Assembly (NCBI RefSeq): GCF_000342005.1 | Contig: NZ_AOHO01000058.1 | Coordinates: 310,001 to 374,000, forward strand | Direction: 5' to 3' | From: Amycolatopsis decaplanina DSM 44594 | GTDB taxonomy: Bacteria; Actinomycetota; Actinomycetes; Mycobacteriales; Pseudonocardiaceae | Length of the DNA: 64,000 nt | Shown here: in pieces, positions 1-8,536 of the stretch | Numbering within the stretch: position 1 is the first letter of the stretch | Layout of the letters: each line of letters begins with the position of its first letter | Program-made: the position numbers and the translations under genes | Notes under the pieces: generated by a model | What the model was told of the DNA's origin: nothing | Databases searched by the model: none | The model's input: only the letters and a program-made list of their open reading frames with translations

Positions 1-3
1 CAA

Positions 4-360
4 GTGTCCACTTGGGACGAGGTGGCCACGAAGGCCACCGCGGGTGAGCTCGAGATCGAGGTCGACGCCGAGAACACGTACGTGCTGAACGGGATCGCCG
101 ACGACATCGCCGAAGGCCCGGAGTCGATCGACCCGACCCAGCTGGAGCTGGCCGTCGAGCTGATCACCGACGCCGCCGAATGGGCCGAAGACGACAGCGT
201 CGAGACCGCGCTGGCCGCCAACGAAAGCCTCGGCTGGCTGGTGTCGTTCGTGCTGCGGCCGGACCCCTCGCGCCTCGAGCCGAGTGCTCCGTTCGACGCC
301 GAGCAGTCCGAGTGGCGCAAGCTCGTCGAGACCTTCGAGAACCGGCTCACGGTCGTCTGA
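4..360 (+). CDS. Small acidic hypothetical protein
   Basis: A 118-residue, strongly acidic protein opening with a GTG codon three bases from the window edge, so the true start could lie further upstream. There is no membrane segment, signal peptide or motif I recognise; it looks like a soluble, mostly helical protein (repeated DAAEWAEDD-like stretches). It ends just before a strong bidirectional hairpin shared with the convergent MFS gene. Function unknown; codon use and reading frame are typical of the neighbourhood, so I consider it a real gene. Confidence 0.7.
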   Translation: MSTWDEVATKATAGELEIEVDAENTYVLNGIADDIAEGPESIDPTQLELAVELITDAAEWAEDDSVETALAANESLGWLVSFVLRPDPSRLEPSAPFDAEQSEWRKLVETFENRLTVV

Positions 361-370
361 TCCATCCGTG

Positions 371-406
371 AAAGGGCCCCTCAGGTTCGTCCTGAGGGGC
401 CCTTTT
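371..406. terminator. Bidirectional hairpin terminator
   Basis: Perfect 15-bp stem (371-385 with 391-405; core AAAGGGCCCCTCAGG) with a short TTCGT loop and a T-run after the right arm. It lies between convergent genes, and the MFS stop codon is inside the left arm. Confidence 0.85.
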
Positions 407-1589
407 CGTCTTTGACGGGCACCAGCGCCACGGCCAGCGCCGGGAACACCGCGGCCACGCAGAAGGCCAGCGCGTACCGCGAATCACCGATCACGAAGCC
501 CAGCATCGGCGGGGTCAGCGCGGCGGCGATGTTCTGGCCGGTGTTCTGCGTGCCCATCGCCCGTCCCGCCCACGCGAGCCCGGCCATCTCCGCCGACGCG
601 GTGAACCCGAGACCGTTGTCGGACACGGTGATCACCGCCGCCAGGACGAGCGCGAGCAGCACCAGCCACGGCCACGTCGCGTCCCCGAGCGCGACCAGCA
701 GCATCACCGCGGCGCTCGCGATCGCCAGCTGCCGCATCGGCCGCAGCCTGCTGCCGGCACGGTCGGACCAGTAGCCCGACACCAGCCTGCCCAGCGCGCC
801 GAGGATCTGGACGGCCCCGACGAACCAGCCCGCCGACGCCGCCGTCCAGTCGTGCATGGCCACCAGGTACACGGGCGTGAACGCGGAGACCGTGAACTGC
901 GGGACGACGAGCAGCGCGCTCGCGCCGTGGACCCGCCACAACGCCGGCTTCCGGTACGGCGACGGCGGCTTCTCCGCCTTGCCCGCCTCGACCTCCGGAC
1001 GCGGCGGATCGACCAGGAGCCAGGCGACCAGAAGCGCGACGACGATCGCGGTCAGCGCGGGCAGCATGAGCGAGACCTGGAATCCCCAGCGATCCGCGAG
1101 CGGCGGGAGGCCGAAGGCGGCGACGCCTACCCCGAGCGGCTGGGCCATCTGGCGGATGCCCATCGCGAAGCCCCGTTCGGCCGGGCCGAACCAGCCGAGG
1201 ACGGCCCGGCCGCTCGCGGCGTTCACTGACGCGGTGCTCGCGCCGGCGAGCAGGAACACCCCAAAGAGGATCCCGAGCGAGTGGTCACCGGCGGCCGCGT
1301 ACACGAGGAGTAACCCCGAGACGCCGAGCCCGATGGCCATTACCAAACGCTCTCCGTAACGGTCCGCGGCCGCGCCCCACAGGATCAAGGTGAACAACAG
1401 GCCAAGACTCGGCGCGGCGACCACGGTTCCCGCTTCGGCGAGCGTCAACCCCTCCGCACGCTGCATCGACGGCACCAGGAACGGGATCCCGTAGAGGAAC
1501 GAGCAGCTCGCGGTCTGCGCGGCGAGGCCGAGCGCGAGGATGAGCCAGCGTCGTTTGCCGCCGATCCCCACGTCCACGACCTGCGCCAT
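381..1589 (-). CDS. MFS transporter
   Basis: A 402-residue major facilitator protein with about 12 hydrophobic segments and a central basic loop (VDPPRPEVEAGKAEKPPSPYRK) splitting two six-helix halves. Loop motifs such as DRYGERL after helix 2 and SDRAGSRLRP in the second half are typical of the superfamily. The start chosen is ATG at 1589 (MAQVVDVGIGG); a much longer frame continues upstream through the adenosine deaminase gene but is antisense noise there. It follows add on the same strand with an inverted repeat in between (1602-1635). Substrate unknown; a nucleoside or purine link is only suggested by the neighbour. Confidence 0.85.
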   Translation of the reverse strand: MAQVVDVGIGGKRRWLILALGLAAQTASCSFLYGIPFLVPSMQRAEGLTLAEAGTVVAAPSLGLLFTLILWGAAADRYGERLVMAIGLGVSGLLLVYAAAGDHSLGILFGVFLLAGASTASVNAASGRAVLGWFGPAERGFAMGIRQMAQPLGVGVAAFGLPPLADRWGFQVSLMLPALTAIVVALLVAWLLVDPPRPEVEAGKAEKPPSPYRKPALWRVHGASALLVVPQFTVSAFTPVYLVAMHDWTAASAGWFVGAVQILGALGRLVSGYWSDRAGSRLRPMRQLAIASAAVMLLVALGDATWPWLVLLALVLAAVITVSDNGLGFTASAEMAGLAWAGRAMGTQNTGQNIAAALTPPMLGFVIGDSRYALAFCVAAVFPALAVALVPVKDEKGPSGRT

Positions 1590-1601
1590 CCTCGTCACCG
1601 T

Positions 1602-1635
1602 TTCACTATTTGGGAAAACCTTCCTACATAGTGAA
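1602..1635. promoter_or_regulatory. Inverted repeat upstream of the MFS gene
   Basis: TTCACTAT at 1602-1609 is mirrored by ATAGTGAA at 1628-1635 (8-bp perfect arms, 18-bp spacer), just upstream of the MFS start and after the add stop. It looks like an operator for a dimeric regulator; no regulator gene sits next to it. Confidence 0.4.
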
Positions 1636-1645
1636 CGATAGTTGG

Positions 1646-2755
1646 CTATGCTAACGAACGCAAGGCGGCATAGCCGGGCTTGATGACCGTGTTGATGATG
1701 TCGAGCCGCTGGTCGAAATCGAGGAAGGCGGATTTCATCGCATTGATCGTGAACCACTCGAGATCGGCCAACCCGAAGCCGAACGCCTCGCTCAGGGCCG
1801 CGAATTCGCTGGTCATCGAGCAGCCGCTCATCAGCCGGTTGTCGGTGTTGACGGTGACCCGGAACCGCAGCCTGGCGAGCAGGCCGATGGGATGCTCGCC
1901 GATCGAGCGCGCCGCTCCCGTCTGGACATTGGATGTGGGGCAGATCTCGAGCGGGATCCGCCGGTCGCGGACGTAGGCGGCCAACCGTCCCAAATGGACC
2001 GTGCCGTCGCTGTCTGTCTTGATGTCGTCGACGATGCGCACGCCGTGACCGAGCCGCTCCGCGCCGCAATGCTGAATCGCCTCCCAAATGGACGCGAGCC
2101 CGAACGCCTCTCCGGCATGAATGGTGAAATGCGCATTATTCATCCGCAGAAACTCGAATGCGTCGAGATTTCTGGTAGGCGGAAATCCGTCTTCCGGTCC
2201 GGCGATGTCGAACCCGACCACACCGGCGTCGCGGTAGCGGACGGCGAGACCGGCGATCTCGAGGGCCCTGGCGTGCTGGCGCATCGCGCAGAGCAACGTC
2301 CCGACGCGGATCCGGCCGCCCGCGGCCGCCACTCTCCGTTCACCTTCTTCGAACCCGGCCTGAACGGCCTCGACCACCGCATCGAGTGACAGTCCGCGTT
2401 CGACGAAGAGTTCGGGCGCGTAGCGCACCTCGGCGTAGACGACCCCGTCGGCCGCGAGGTCTTCCACCGCTTCGGCGGCCACTCTGACCAGCGCTTCCTC
2501 GGTCTGCATGACGCCACAGGTATGCGCGAACGTCTCAAGGTACGAGACGAGCGAGCCGGAATCGGCGGCGTCGCGGAACCATCGGCCGAGTTCGACGGGA
2601 TCGCTGGCCGGCAGGGCCTGATATCCGGTCTGTTCGGCGAGTTCGGCGACCGTGGCCGGACGCAACCCGCCGTCCAGGTGGTCGTGGAGGAGAACCTTGG
2701 GAGCGCGGGCCAGTACCGCCTCCGGTACGCGAGGTCTGCTGCTTTCAGAGGACAT
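1646..2755 (-). CDS. add: Adenosine deaminase
   Basis: A 369-residue amidohydrolase that deaminates (deoxy)adenosine to (deoxy)inosine in purine salvage. The zinc-binding HDHLDG motif is near residue 24, HAGEA follows in mid-protein, GAERLGHG after that, and NTDNR stands where adenosine deaminases have the second metal/catalytic Asp. The start ATG at 2755 (MSSESSRPRVPEAVL) matches the family's N-terminus; an upstream ATG at 2780 is possible. The gene is separated from the pyrimidine salvage operon to its right by one unrelated gene on the other strand, so it is functionally related but not co-transcribed with it. Confidence 0.93.
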   Translation of the reverse strand: MSSESSRPRVPEAVLARAPKVLLHDHLDGGLRPATVAELAEQTGYQALPASDPVELGRWFRDAADSGSLVSYLETFAHTCGVMQTEEALVRVAAEAVEDLAADGVVYAEVRYAPELFVERGLSLDAVVEAVQAGFEEGERRVAAAGGRIRVGTLLCAMRQHARALEIAGLAVRYRDAGVVGFDIAGPEDGFPPTRNLDAFEFLRMNNAHFTIHAGEAFGLASIWEAIQHCGAERLGHGVRIVDDIKTDSDGTVHLGRLAAYVRDRRIPLEICPTSNVQTGAARSIGEHPIGLLARLRFRVTVNTDNRLMSGCSMTSEFAALSEAFGFGLADLEWFTINAMKSAFLDFDQRLDIINTVIKPGYAALRSLA

Positions 2756-2965
2756 ACGTAACGGTAACCAGGCTGTCATTCCCCTACATGGTGGTAAGTC
2801 TTGAGCTCTGGTTAACCCTCGGCTTTGTGGATCACGGGCTGAATCGGCCATCAGGGTCAGAGCTCGGCATTGTCCGATACCCGGGGGCCATACGCACAGC
2901 AATTTCGCAATGGATAAGCTTCACGGCACGTCCCTCCCATTTCCCCGCCCCCGAAGGACACCGCA

Positions 2966-4054
2966 GTGACCACTGACAACCACATTGCAGCCCCGTCCTT
3001 CGACCGGATGCGCAACATGCTGGTGCGCGCGGCCGAAGTGCGCGAGAGCGAACAGCAGCAGATCTTCGACGCGCTCGACGACATCTACGCACGTCTGGCC
3101 CCGGTCGACTCGCTCGGCGCGGTGCGCAAGAGGCTCTCGGAGATGCCCGACCGCACCGAGACCAGCGTGCTCGCCGAACGTCTCGACGAGACCATGTCGC
3201 GGCTCGAAGCGCAGGACACCGCGATCGCCGCGCTGACCCGCGCCGTCGAAAGCATCGTCGACAAGCTGGCCAAGCCGTTCGCTCAGCTCGACGGCCGCCT
3301 CGACGGCATGGCCGCGCGTCTGGAAGGCGTCGGAGGCCGGATGGACGGGCTCGAGGACAAGCTCCAGAACATCCACCGCCGTCTCGACGAGCTCGGCGCG
3401 CACCTCGACAAGCAGGACGTGAAGACCGACTCGCTGCCCCAGTCGGTGATCGGCCCGGTGCGCGAGCGCGTCGAGCAGGCCGAGTCCGCCCTGCGGGACC
3501 GCGTCGACACCGTCGACCGCGAGCTGCGCAACCGCGTCGAGAACCTCGACAAGGCCACCAAGGACAGCCTCACCGCGAACACCGAGGCGCTGAAGACCGC
3601 GCTGACCGAGACCGGCGAGATGATCGACGCGTCGGAGCGGCTCGACGGCCTCGGCGACCGCCTCGAGAAGGTCACCTCGCGGCTCGACGACCTGGCCGAG
3701 CGGCTCGACAAGGTCGAAGACGGCTTCACCGGCCGCCTCGGCGACCTCGACGGCTCGATTCGCTCCGGCCTGTCGAAGGTCGAGAGCACTCTGCAGAAGC
3801 AGCCGGACACCGACTCGGTCGACTCGCTGGTGCGCAAGAGCAACGACGAGTCCGTGCGCCGCATCGGCGGCCAGCTGGACGAGGCCATGGCGACCTTCGC
3901 GGAGCTGATGCTCGGCGGTGGCCCGGCCGTTCAGCAGATCGCCCCGCCGCCGCCCGCCCCGCGTCAGCCGCGTCGCAGCTCGCGCAACGGCCGGGCGCCC
4001 AAGGCGGCCGACGCCAAGGCGAAGGCCGACGGCGCCGACGAGACCTCGGACTGA
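2966..4054 (+). CDS. Long coiled-coil protein with basic Ala/Pro tail
   Basis: A 362-residue soluble protein. Residues about 20-310 consist of heptad-rich repeats (RLDGMAARLEG, RLDELGAHLDK, RLDDLAERLDK) that must form a long coiled coil. Residues about 315-362 are a Pro-rich linker and a Lys/Arg/Ala tail (RQPRRSSRNGRAPKAADAK) that could touch nucleic acid or membrane. GTG at 2966 has a GAAGGA ribosome site 8 nt upstream. There is no signal peptide. Repeated RLD modules resemble apolipoprotein-like or scaffold proteins; function not known to me. A hairpin terminator follows directly. Confidence 0.8.
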   Translation: MTTDNHIAAPSFDRMRNMLVRAAEVRESEQQQIFDALDDIYARLAPVDSLGAVRKRLSEMPDRTETSVLAERLDETMSRLEAQDTAIAALTRAVESIVDKLAKPFAQLDGRLDGMAARLEGVGGRMDGLEDKLQNIHRRLDELGAHLDKQDVKTDSLPQSVIGPVRERVEQAESALRDRVDTVDRELRNRVENLDKATKDSLTANTEALKTALTETGEMIDASERLDGLGDRLEKVTSRLDDLAERLDKVEDGFTGRLGDLDGSIRSGLSKVESTLQKQPDTDSVDSLVRKSNDESVRRIGGQLDEAMATFAELMLGGGPAVQQIAPPPPAPRQPRRSSRNGRAPKAADAKAKADGADETSD

Positions 4055-4068
4055 CCTGCTTTTAGCGT

Positions 4069-4113
4069 GTGAAGGCCCCTTCCTCCGGCTCCGCCGAGGG
4101 AAGGGGCCTTCAC
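4069..4113 (+). terminator. Hairpin terminator after the coiled-coil gene
   Basis: 15-bp perfect stem (4069-4083 with 4099-4113) built on GTGAAGGCCCCTTCC, about 15 bases after the stop codon. It belongs to the window's GTGAAGGCC hairpin family. Confidence 0.75.
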
Positions 4114-4201
4114 GCTTCTCTACCCGCTTCGCTCCCCGCCCCGCTTCGCTCCCCGCGCCGACCTGCGTTTAGCCCCCTAATCGCGATCCGCACCACGCAA
4201 G

Positions 4202-4253
4202 TCGGCACCAGGTTGCGGTACTTGCGCGTGCAACTACCGCAACCTGGTGCCGA
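4202..4253. repeat. Long hairpin between dispersed repeats
   Basis: Perfect 19-bp inverted repeat (4202-4220 with 4235-4253, core GGCACCAGGTTGCGGTA) around a 14-base loop. It is set between two copies of the dispersed palindrome. It has no T-run and a different sequence from the GTGAAGGCC hairpins. Confidence 0.7.
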
Positions 4254-4400
4254 ATCGCGGGGGTCGAGGGCGCGTCGCGTTTAGCGGGCTAATCGCGATC
4301 CGGGCGCCGGGGCCAGGGCGGAGCGACTTTAGCCCCCTAATCGCGATCCGGGGGCGCCACGCCAGGGACACCGCACGATGCCCACCCTCCCCAACGCCCT

Positions 4401-4463
4401 TGAAGTACATGAAGGCCCCCTTCCTTGCGCTAGGCGCAAGGAAGGGGGCCTTCATGTACTTCA
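4401..4463. terminator. 30-bp perfect hairpin, bidirectional terminator
   Basis: Arms 4401-4430 and 4434-4463 pair perfectly over 30 bp around a TAG loop. The stem contains TGAAGTACATGAAGGCCCCC. It lies between the convergent coiled-coil and deoA genes. Confidence 0.8.
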
Positions 4464-4499
4464 GCGACCCGCGCGTCGCGTTTAGCCCGCTAAACGCGA

Positions 4500-5780
4500 T
4501 CAGGGGCGCACGGTCTCCAGGACGAGCGGAGCGGAGGCCGGAGCCTCGGAGCTGACCGTGTAGGCGTCAGCGAGCGCGGCAAGGGCCGAAGGCACAGCGT
4601 CCGGCGTATCGGTGTGCAGCTCCAGCAGAGGCTCGCCCGCCTTCACCTCGTCGCCGGGCTTCGCCAGGCACAGCACGCCGGCCGCGGCCTGCACCGGATC
4701 CTCCTTGCGCGCCCGCCCGGCACCGAGCCGCCAAGCGGCGACCCCGACCGAGTACGCGTCCAAAGACGCCAAGACACCATCCGAAGGGGCTTCCACCACG
4801 TGCACGTGCCGAGGTCGCGGCAGCGCCGCCTCCGGATCCCCGCCCTGCGCGGCGATCATCCGGCACCAGGTCTCGTAGGCCCTCCCCGACGCGAGCACCG
4901 AAGCCGGGTCCACATCGGACAGCCCGGCCAGTGCCAGCATCTCCCGCGCGAGCGCCACGGTCAGCTCGACGACGTCGGCGGGTCCACCGCCGCGCAACAC
5001 CTCGACCGACTCCGCGACCTCGATCGCGTTGCCGACCGCGTTGCCGAGAGGGACGTTCATGTCCGTGATCAGCGCCGTCGTCGCGACACCGTGCGCGGTC
5101 CCGATCTCCACCAGCGTCCGCGCCAGTTCACGAGCCTGCGGAAGCGTCTTCATGAACGCACCCGAACCGGTCTTCACGTCGAGGACCAGCCCGGCCGAGC
5201 CCTCCGCGATCTTCTTGCTCATGATCGAGCTCGCGATCAGCGGGATCGACTCCACCGTCGAAGTCACATCCCGCAGCGCGTACAGCTTCTTGTCGGCGGG
5301 AGCCAGCCCGGAAGTGGCCGCGCAGACCACCGCGCCGACCTCGTCGAGCTGCCGGATGATCTCCAATGTCGACAAAGAGGCACGCCAGCCCGGAATCGAC
5401 TCCAGTTTGTCCAGCGTCCCGCCCGTGTGCCCGAGCCCGCGCCCGGACAGCTGCGGCACGGCGGCGCCACAAGCCGCGACGAGCGGCGCCAGCGGGAGCG
5501 TGATCTTGTCGCCGACCCCGCCGGTCGAATGCTTGTCGATCGTCGGACGGCTGACCTTCAGATCCAGCCGCTCCCCCGACGAGATCATCGCGCCGGTCCA
5601 GCGCGCGATCTCGCCGGAATCCATCCCCCGCAGGAAGATGGCCATCGCGAGCGCGGCCATCTGTTCCTCGGCGATGTCGCCGCGCGTGTACGCGTCGATG
5701 GTCCAGTCGATCTGCTCGTCGGTGAGCCGTCCGCCGTCCCGCTTCGCCCGGATGACGTCGACGGCGGCGAACGCGCTCAC
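4500..5780 (-). CDS. deoA: Thymidine phosphorylase
   Basis: A 426-residue pyrimidine-nucleoside phosphorylase that splits thymidine/deoxyuridine with phosphate to base and deoxyribose 1-phosphate. The family signature SGRGLGHTGGTLDKLE is clear around residue 115, preceded by KHSTGGVGDK (phosphate loop). MSKKIAEGSAGLVLDVKTGSGAFM is the conserved second nucleotide-binding segment, and the C-terminal barrel-sandwich domain (DEVKAGEPLLELHTD) is complete. The chosen start is GTG at 5780 (VSAFAAVDVIRAKRDGG), which overlaps the cdd stop by 4 bases (GTGA), so translation is coupled. It is the last gene of the nucleoside operon and its stop codon touches a dispersed palindrome. Confidence 0.95.
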   Translation of the reverse strand: MSAFAAVDVIRAKRDGGRLTDEQIDWTIDAYTRGDIAEEQMAALAMAIFLRGMDSGEIARWTGAMISSGERLDLKVSRPTIDKHSTGGVGDKITLPLAPLVAACGAAVPQLSGRGLGHTGGTLDKLESIPGWRASLSTLEIIRQLDEVGAVVCAATSGLAPADKKLYALRDVTSTVESIPLIASSIMSKKIAEGSAGLVLDVKTGSGAFMKTLPQARELARTLVEIGTAHGVATTALITDMNVPLGNAVGNAIEVAESVEVLRGGGPADVVELTVALAREMLALAGLSDVDPASVLASGRAYETWCRMIAAQGGDPEAALPRPRHVHVVEAPSDGVLASLDAYSVGVAAWRLGAGRARKEDPVQAAAGVLCLAKPGDEVKAGEPLLELHTDTPDAVPSALAALADAYTVSSEAPASAPLVLETVRP

Positions 5781-6175
5781 TTGTTCTCCGGCAGATCGTC
5801 GGGCCCGAACGCGTCCGGCAGCACCGCGGACATCGGCAGGATGCCGCTCGGGGTGTCCACCAGGCAGTCGGAACCGCCGTGCTCGAAGAGGATCTGACGG
5901 CAGCGCCCGCACGGCATCAGCAGATCACCGGCCCCGCTGCGGCACGCGACGGCGACCAGTTTGCCGCCGCCGGTCAGCCGCAACTGCCCCGCCATCGTGC
6001 ATTCCGCGCACATTCCCAAGCCGTACGAAGCGTTTTCGACGTTGCAGCCGACGACGATCCGGCCGTCGTCCACCACACCGGCGACACCCACGTGCAGACC
6101 CGAGTACGGCGCGTACGCCGACTTCGCCGCCTCGACGGCCTGAGCCCGCAAGGCTTCCCAGTCGTACTCAGCCAT
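5777..6175 (-). CDS. cdd: Cytidine deaminase
   Basis: A 132-residue small homotetrameric-type cytidine deaminase. The zinc site is visible as CAECT (first Cys with catalytic Glu) and PCGRC (two further Cys ligands), the three-cysteine arrangement of tetrameric bacterial enzymes; NVENASYG is the substrate-binding segment. The start ATG at 6175 (MAEYDWEALR) follows the permease stop after one base, with GAGG 7 nt upstream. It converts cytidine/deoxycytidine to uridine/deoxyuridine, feeding thymidine phosphorylase downstream in the same operon. Confidence 0.95.
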   Translation of the reverse strand: MAEYDWEALRAQAVEAAKSAYAPYSGLHVGVAGVVDDGRIVVGCNVENASYGLGMCAECTMAGQLRLTGGGKLVAVACRSGAGDLLMPCGRCRQILFEHGGSDCLVDTPSGILPMSAVLPDAFGPDDLPENK

Positions 6176-6176
6176 G

Positions 6177-7451
6177 TCAGTCCTCACCTCGCCGGTACAG
6201 CGCGCCGTCCGCCTTGGGCGGCCGCAGCCGCTGCGAAGCCACCGCGAGCACGATCAGCGTCACGAAGTGCGCGGTGTACGGGATGAGGTCGCTGGGCAGG
6301 TCGTCATTGGTCCAGTAGATCGCGTACAGCGCGCCCGCGCCGACGACACCGAGCGCGGCGGCGATCCACTGACGGCGGAACAACTGCACCGCCACGATCA
6401 CGGCCAGCAGGATCACCGCGCCGTACAGCAGCGCGAGCACCGCGGTGCCGCCACCGGCGAGCTGGAGGCCGTCCGCGTACCCGAACAGCGCCGCGCCGCC
6501 GAGCAGGCCACCCGGCCGCCAGTTACCGAAGATCATCGCCGCGAGGCCGATGTACCCGCGGTTGTTGGTCTGGTTCTCCAGATAGTCCGCACCGCCGGCG
6601 AGCAGCACCAGCGACGCGCCACCCATTCCGGCGAGCCCGCCGGAGATGATCATGGCGACGTACTTGTGCAGGTAGACGTTCACGCCGAGGGATTCGGCCG
6701 CCACCGGGTTCTCACCGCAGGACCGCAGCCGAAGGCCGAACCGCGTCCGCCACAGCACGAGGTAGCTGATCGGGACCAGCGCGATCGCGATCATCGTCAG
6801 CGGCGCGACCTCGGTGATCAGGCCGTTGAGGATCCCGGCGAGGTCGGAGATGAAGACGCGCTGCATCTTCTCCAGGTCCGAAAGCCAGTCCGAGAGGAAC
6901 GTCGCCGAGTAGGTGTCGAACTTCGGGACCGGCGGCGACTGGCGCGGGTTCCCCGAAAGCGGGGTGAACACCAGGTTCGCCAGGTACTTCGCGACACCGA
7001 GACCGAGCAGGTTGATCGCCACACCGGAGACGATGTGGTTGACGTTGAAGGTCACCGTCGCGACGGCGTGCAGCAGACCGCCGAGCGCGCCGAACACGAC
7101 CGCCGAGATCAGCCCGGCCCAGACCCCGCCGTGGTACGCGCCCCACGCGGCACCCCAGGTGCCGAGGATCATCATGCCTTCGAGGCCGATGTTGATCACG
7201 CCCGCGCGTTCGGCCCAGAGACCGCCGAGCGCGCACAGCAGGATCGGCAGCGCCAGCCGCAGCGCGGTGTGCGCGGTGTTGGTCGAGGTCAGCGTGTTGA
7301 CGCCGGTGGCGTACGACGCGATCGCGAGCACGCCGACCGCCAGCAGCCCCCAGATGGCGCCCTTGAGCCAGCCGGGGATGCGGCGTTTCGGCGGCTTCAC
7401 CGGCATGGTGGTCCCGCCCGTGTTGGGCGAAAGAACGTCCGCGGTGGTCAC
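6177..7451 (-). CDS. Nucleoside ABC transporter, permease 2
   Basis: A 424-residue integral membrane protein of the BPD_transp_2 family (ribose/nucleoside ABC permeases). The N-terminal part has extra helices (PGWLKGAIWGLLAVGVLAIASYATG). The family core follows: ERAGVINIGLEGMMILG (residues about 80-100), GVAINLLGLG, and SLGVNVYLHKYVAMIISGGLAGMGGA. It overlaps the upstream permease gene by 4 bases and the downstream cdd is one base away. With the ATPase and the BMP lipoprotein it should form a nucleoside importer of the BmpA/NupABC type. Confidence 0.92.
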   Translation of the reverse strand: MTTADVLSPNTGGTTMPVKPPKRRIPGWLKGAIWGLLAVGVLAIASYATGVNTLTSTNTAHTALRLALPILLCALGGLWAERAGVINIGLEGMMILGTWGAAWGAYHGGVWAGLISAVVFGALGGLLHAVATVTFNVNHIVSGVAINLLGLGVAKYLANLVFTPLSGNPRQSPPVPKFDTYSATFLSDWLSDLEKMQRVFISDLAGILNGLITEVAPLTMIAIALVPISYLVLWRTRFGLRLRSCGENPVAAESLGVNVYLHKYVAMIISGGLAGMGGASLVLLAGGADYLENQTNNRGYIGLAAMIFGNWRPGGLLGGAALFGYADGLQLAGGGTAVLALLYGAVILLAVIVAVQLFRRQWIAAALGVVGAGALYAIYWTNDDLPSDLIPYTAHFVTLIVLAVASQRLRPPKADGALYRRGED

Positions 7452-8536
7452 ACCGCACCTCCCTCGGACACGCTGGAACCCTTACCCGCCAGCGCGCGAC
7501 CCACGCGACGCTGTTCGGCGGCCAGGTCGGCGCGGCGCACGATCTCGTACGCGATGACGACCGACAGCACGATCACGCCCTGCATGATCGTGGCGATCTC
7601 TTTGGACACGTTGATCTGCTCCAGCGAAACGGCGGACCGGTCGAGGAACGCCCACAGCAGGGCGCCCAGCGCGATCCCGGCCGGGTGGTTGCGCCCGAGC
7701 AGGGCGACCGCGATGCCGGTGAAGCCGTACATCTGGGTCGAAGTGATGCCGTAGCTGAAGTCGCGGCCGAGCAGTTCCGGCATCGCGACCAGACCCGCGA
7801 CACCGCCGGAAAGCAGCATCGCGATCAGCGTCATCTTCTTGGCGTTGACCCCGCCCGCCGCGGCGGCCGTCGTCGATTCACCGGAGGCCTTGAGCTCGAA
7901 CCCGAACCGGGTCCGGTTGAGCATGAACCAGTAGGCCGCGCCGATCAGCGCCGCGATGATCACGAAGCCGAACAGCTCGCCCGACCCGATCGGGATACCG
8001 GGGATCCGGCCGGTCTCGGCGATCTCACGGGTGGCGATGTTGTTGCCGGTCTGCACGCCGAACTGGTCCGCGTTGACCAGGAACGCCACGATGCCGCCGA
8101 CGATCGCGTTCAGCATGATCGTCGAGATGACCTCGGAAACACCGCGGGTCACCTTCAGCACGGCGGGGATGGCCGCGTAGAGCATGCCGCTGGCCACCGC
8201 GACGATCAGGATCGCGATCACGTGGATCACCGGCGGCAGCTGCAGCGCCCCGCCGATGATGGCGGTGACGATGGCGGCGAACCGGTACTGGCCCTCGACA
8301 CCGATGTTGAAGAGGTTCATCTGGAAGCCGATGGCCACCGCGAGCCCGGACAGGTAGTAGACCGTCGCGAGGTTCACCGTGTCGACGGCGGTCGAGCCCT
8401 TGAAGAGCTGGCCGATCATCGTGCCGTAGGCCTGGAGCGGGTCCGCGCCCGAGATGATCAGCGCGATGGCCGTCAGGATGACCGCGAAAACGATCGCGAG
8501 CAGAGGCGGCAGCAGCCTCGTACGCCAGCTACTCAC
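7448..8536 (-). CDS. Nucleoside ABC transporter, permease 1
   Basis: A 362-residue permease of the same family, with about 8-9 hydrophobic segments. Diagnostic stretches are GFQMNLFNIGVEGQYRFAAI and GVNAKKMTLIAMLLSGGVAGLVAMPELLG. It partners the second permease as a heterodimer, as in known guanosine/uridine importers. It overlaps the ATPase gene by 4 bases at its start and the next permease by 4 bases at its end, indicating one translationally coupled transcript. Confidence 0.92.
   Translation of the reverse strand: MSSWRTRLLPPLLAIVFAVILTAIALIISGADPLQAYGTMIGQLFKGSTAVDTVNLATVYYLSGLAVAIGFQMNLFNIGVEGQYRFAAIVTAIIGGALQLPPVIHVIAILIVAVASGMLYAAIPAVLKVTRGVSEVISTIMLNAIVGGIVAFLVNADQFGVQTGNNIATREIAETGRIPGIPIGSGELFGFVIIAALIGAAYWFMLNRTRFGFELKASGESTTAAAAGGVNAKKMTLIAMLLSGGVAGLVAMPELLGRDFSYGITSTQMYGFTGIAVALLGRNHPAGIALGALLWAFLDRSAVSLEQINVSKEIATIMQGVIVLSVVIAYEIVRRADLAAEQRRVGRALAGKGSSVSEGGAV

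Larger units (their letters stand above)
4165..4501. repeat. Mosaic of four dispersed palindromic repeats
   Basis: Four copies of a roughly 25-bp element lie at 4165-4189, 4277-4301, 4326-4349 and 4478-4501. The shared frame is GCGTTTAGC, a variable CCC/GGG centre, then CTAAWCGCGATCC. The last copy is nearly a full palindrome and abuts the deoA stop codon. This 445-bp convergent intergenic region otherwise holds two hairpins and no gene. Confidence 0.8.
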
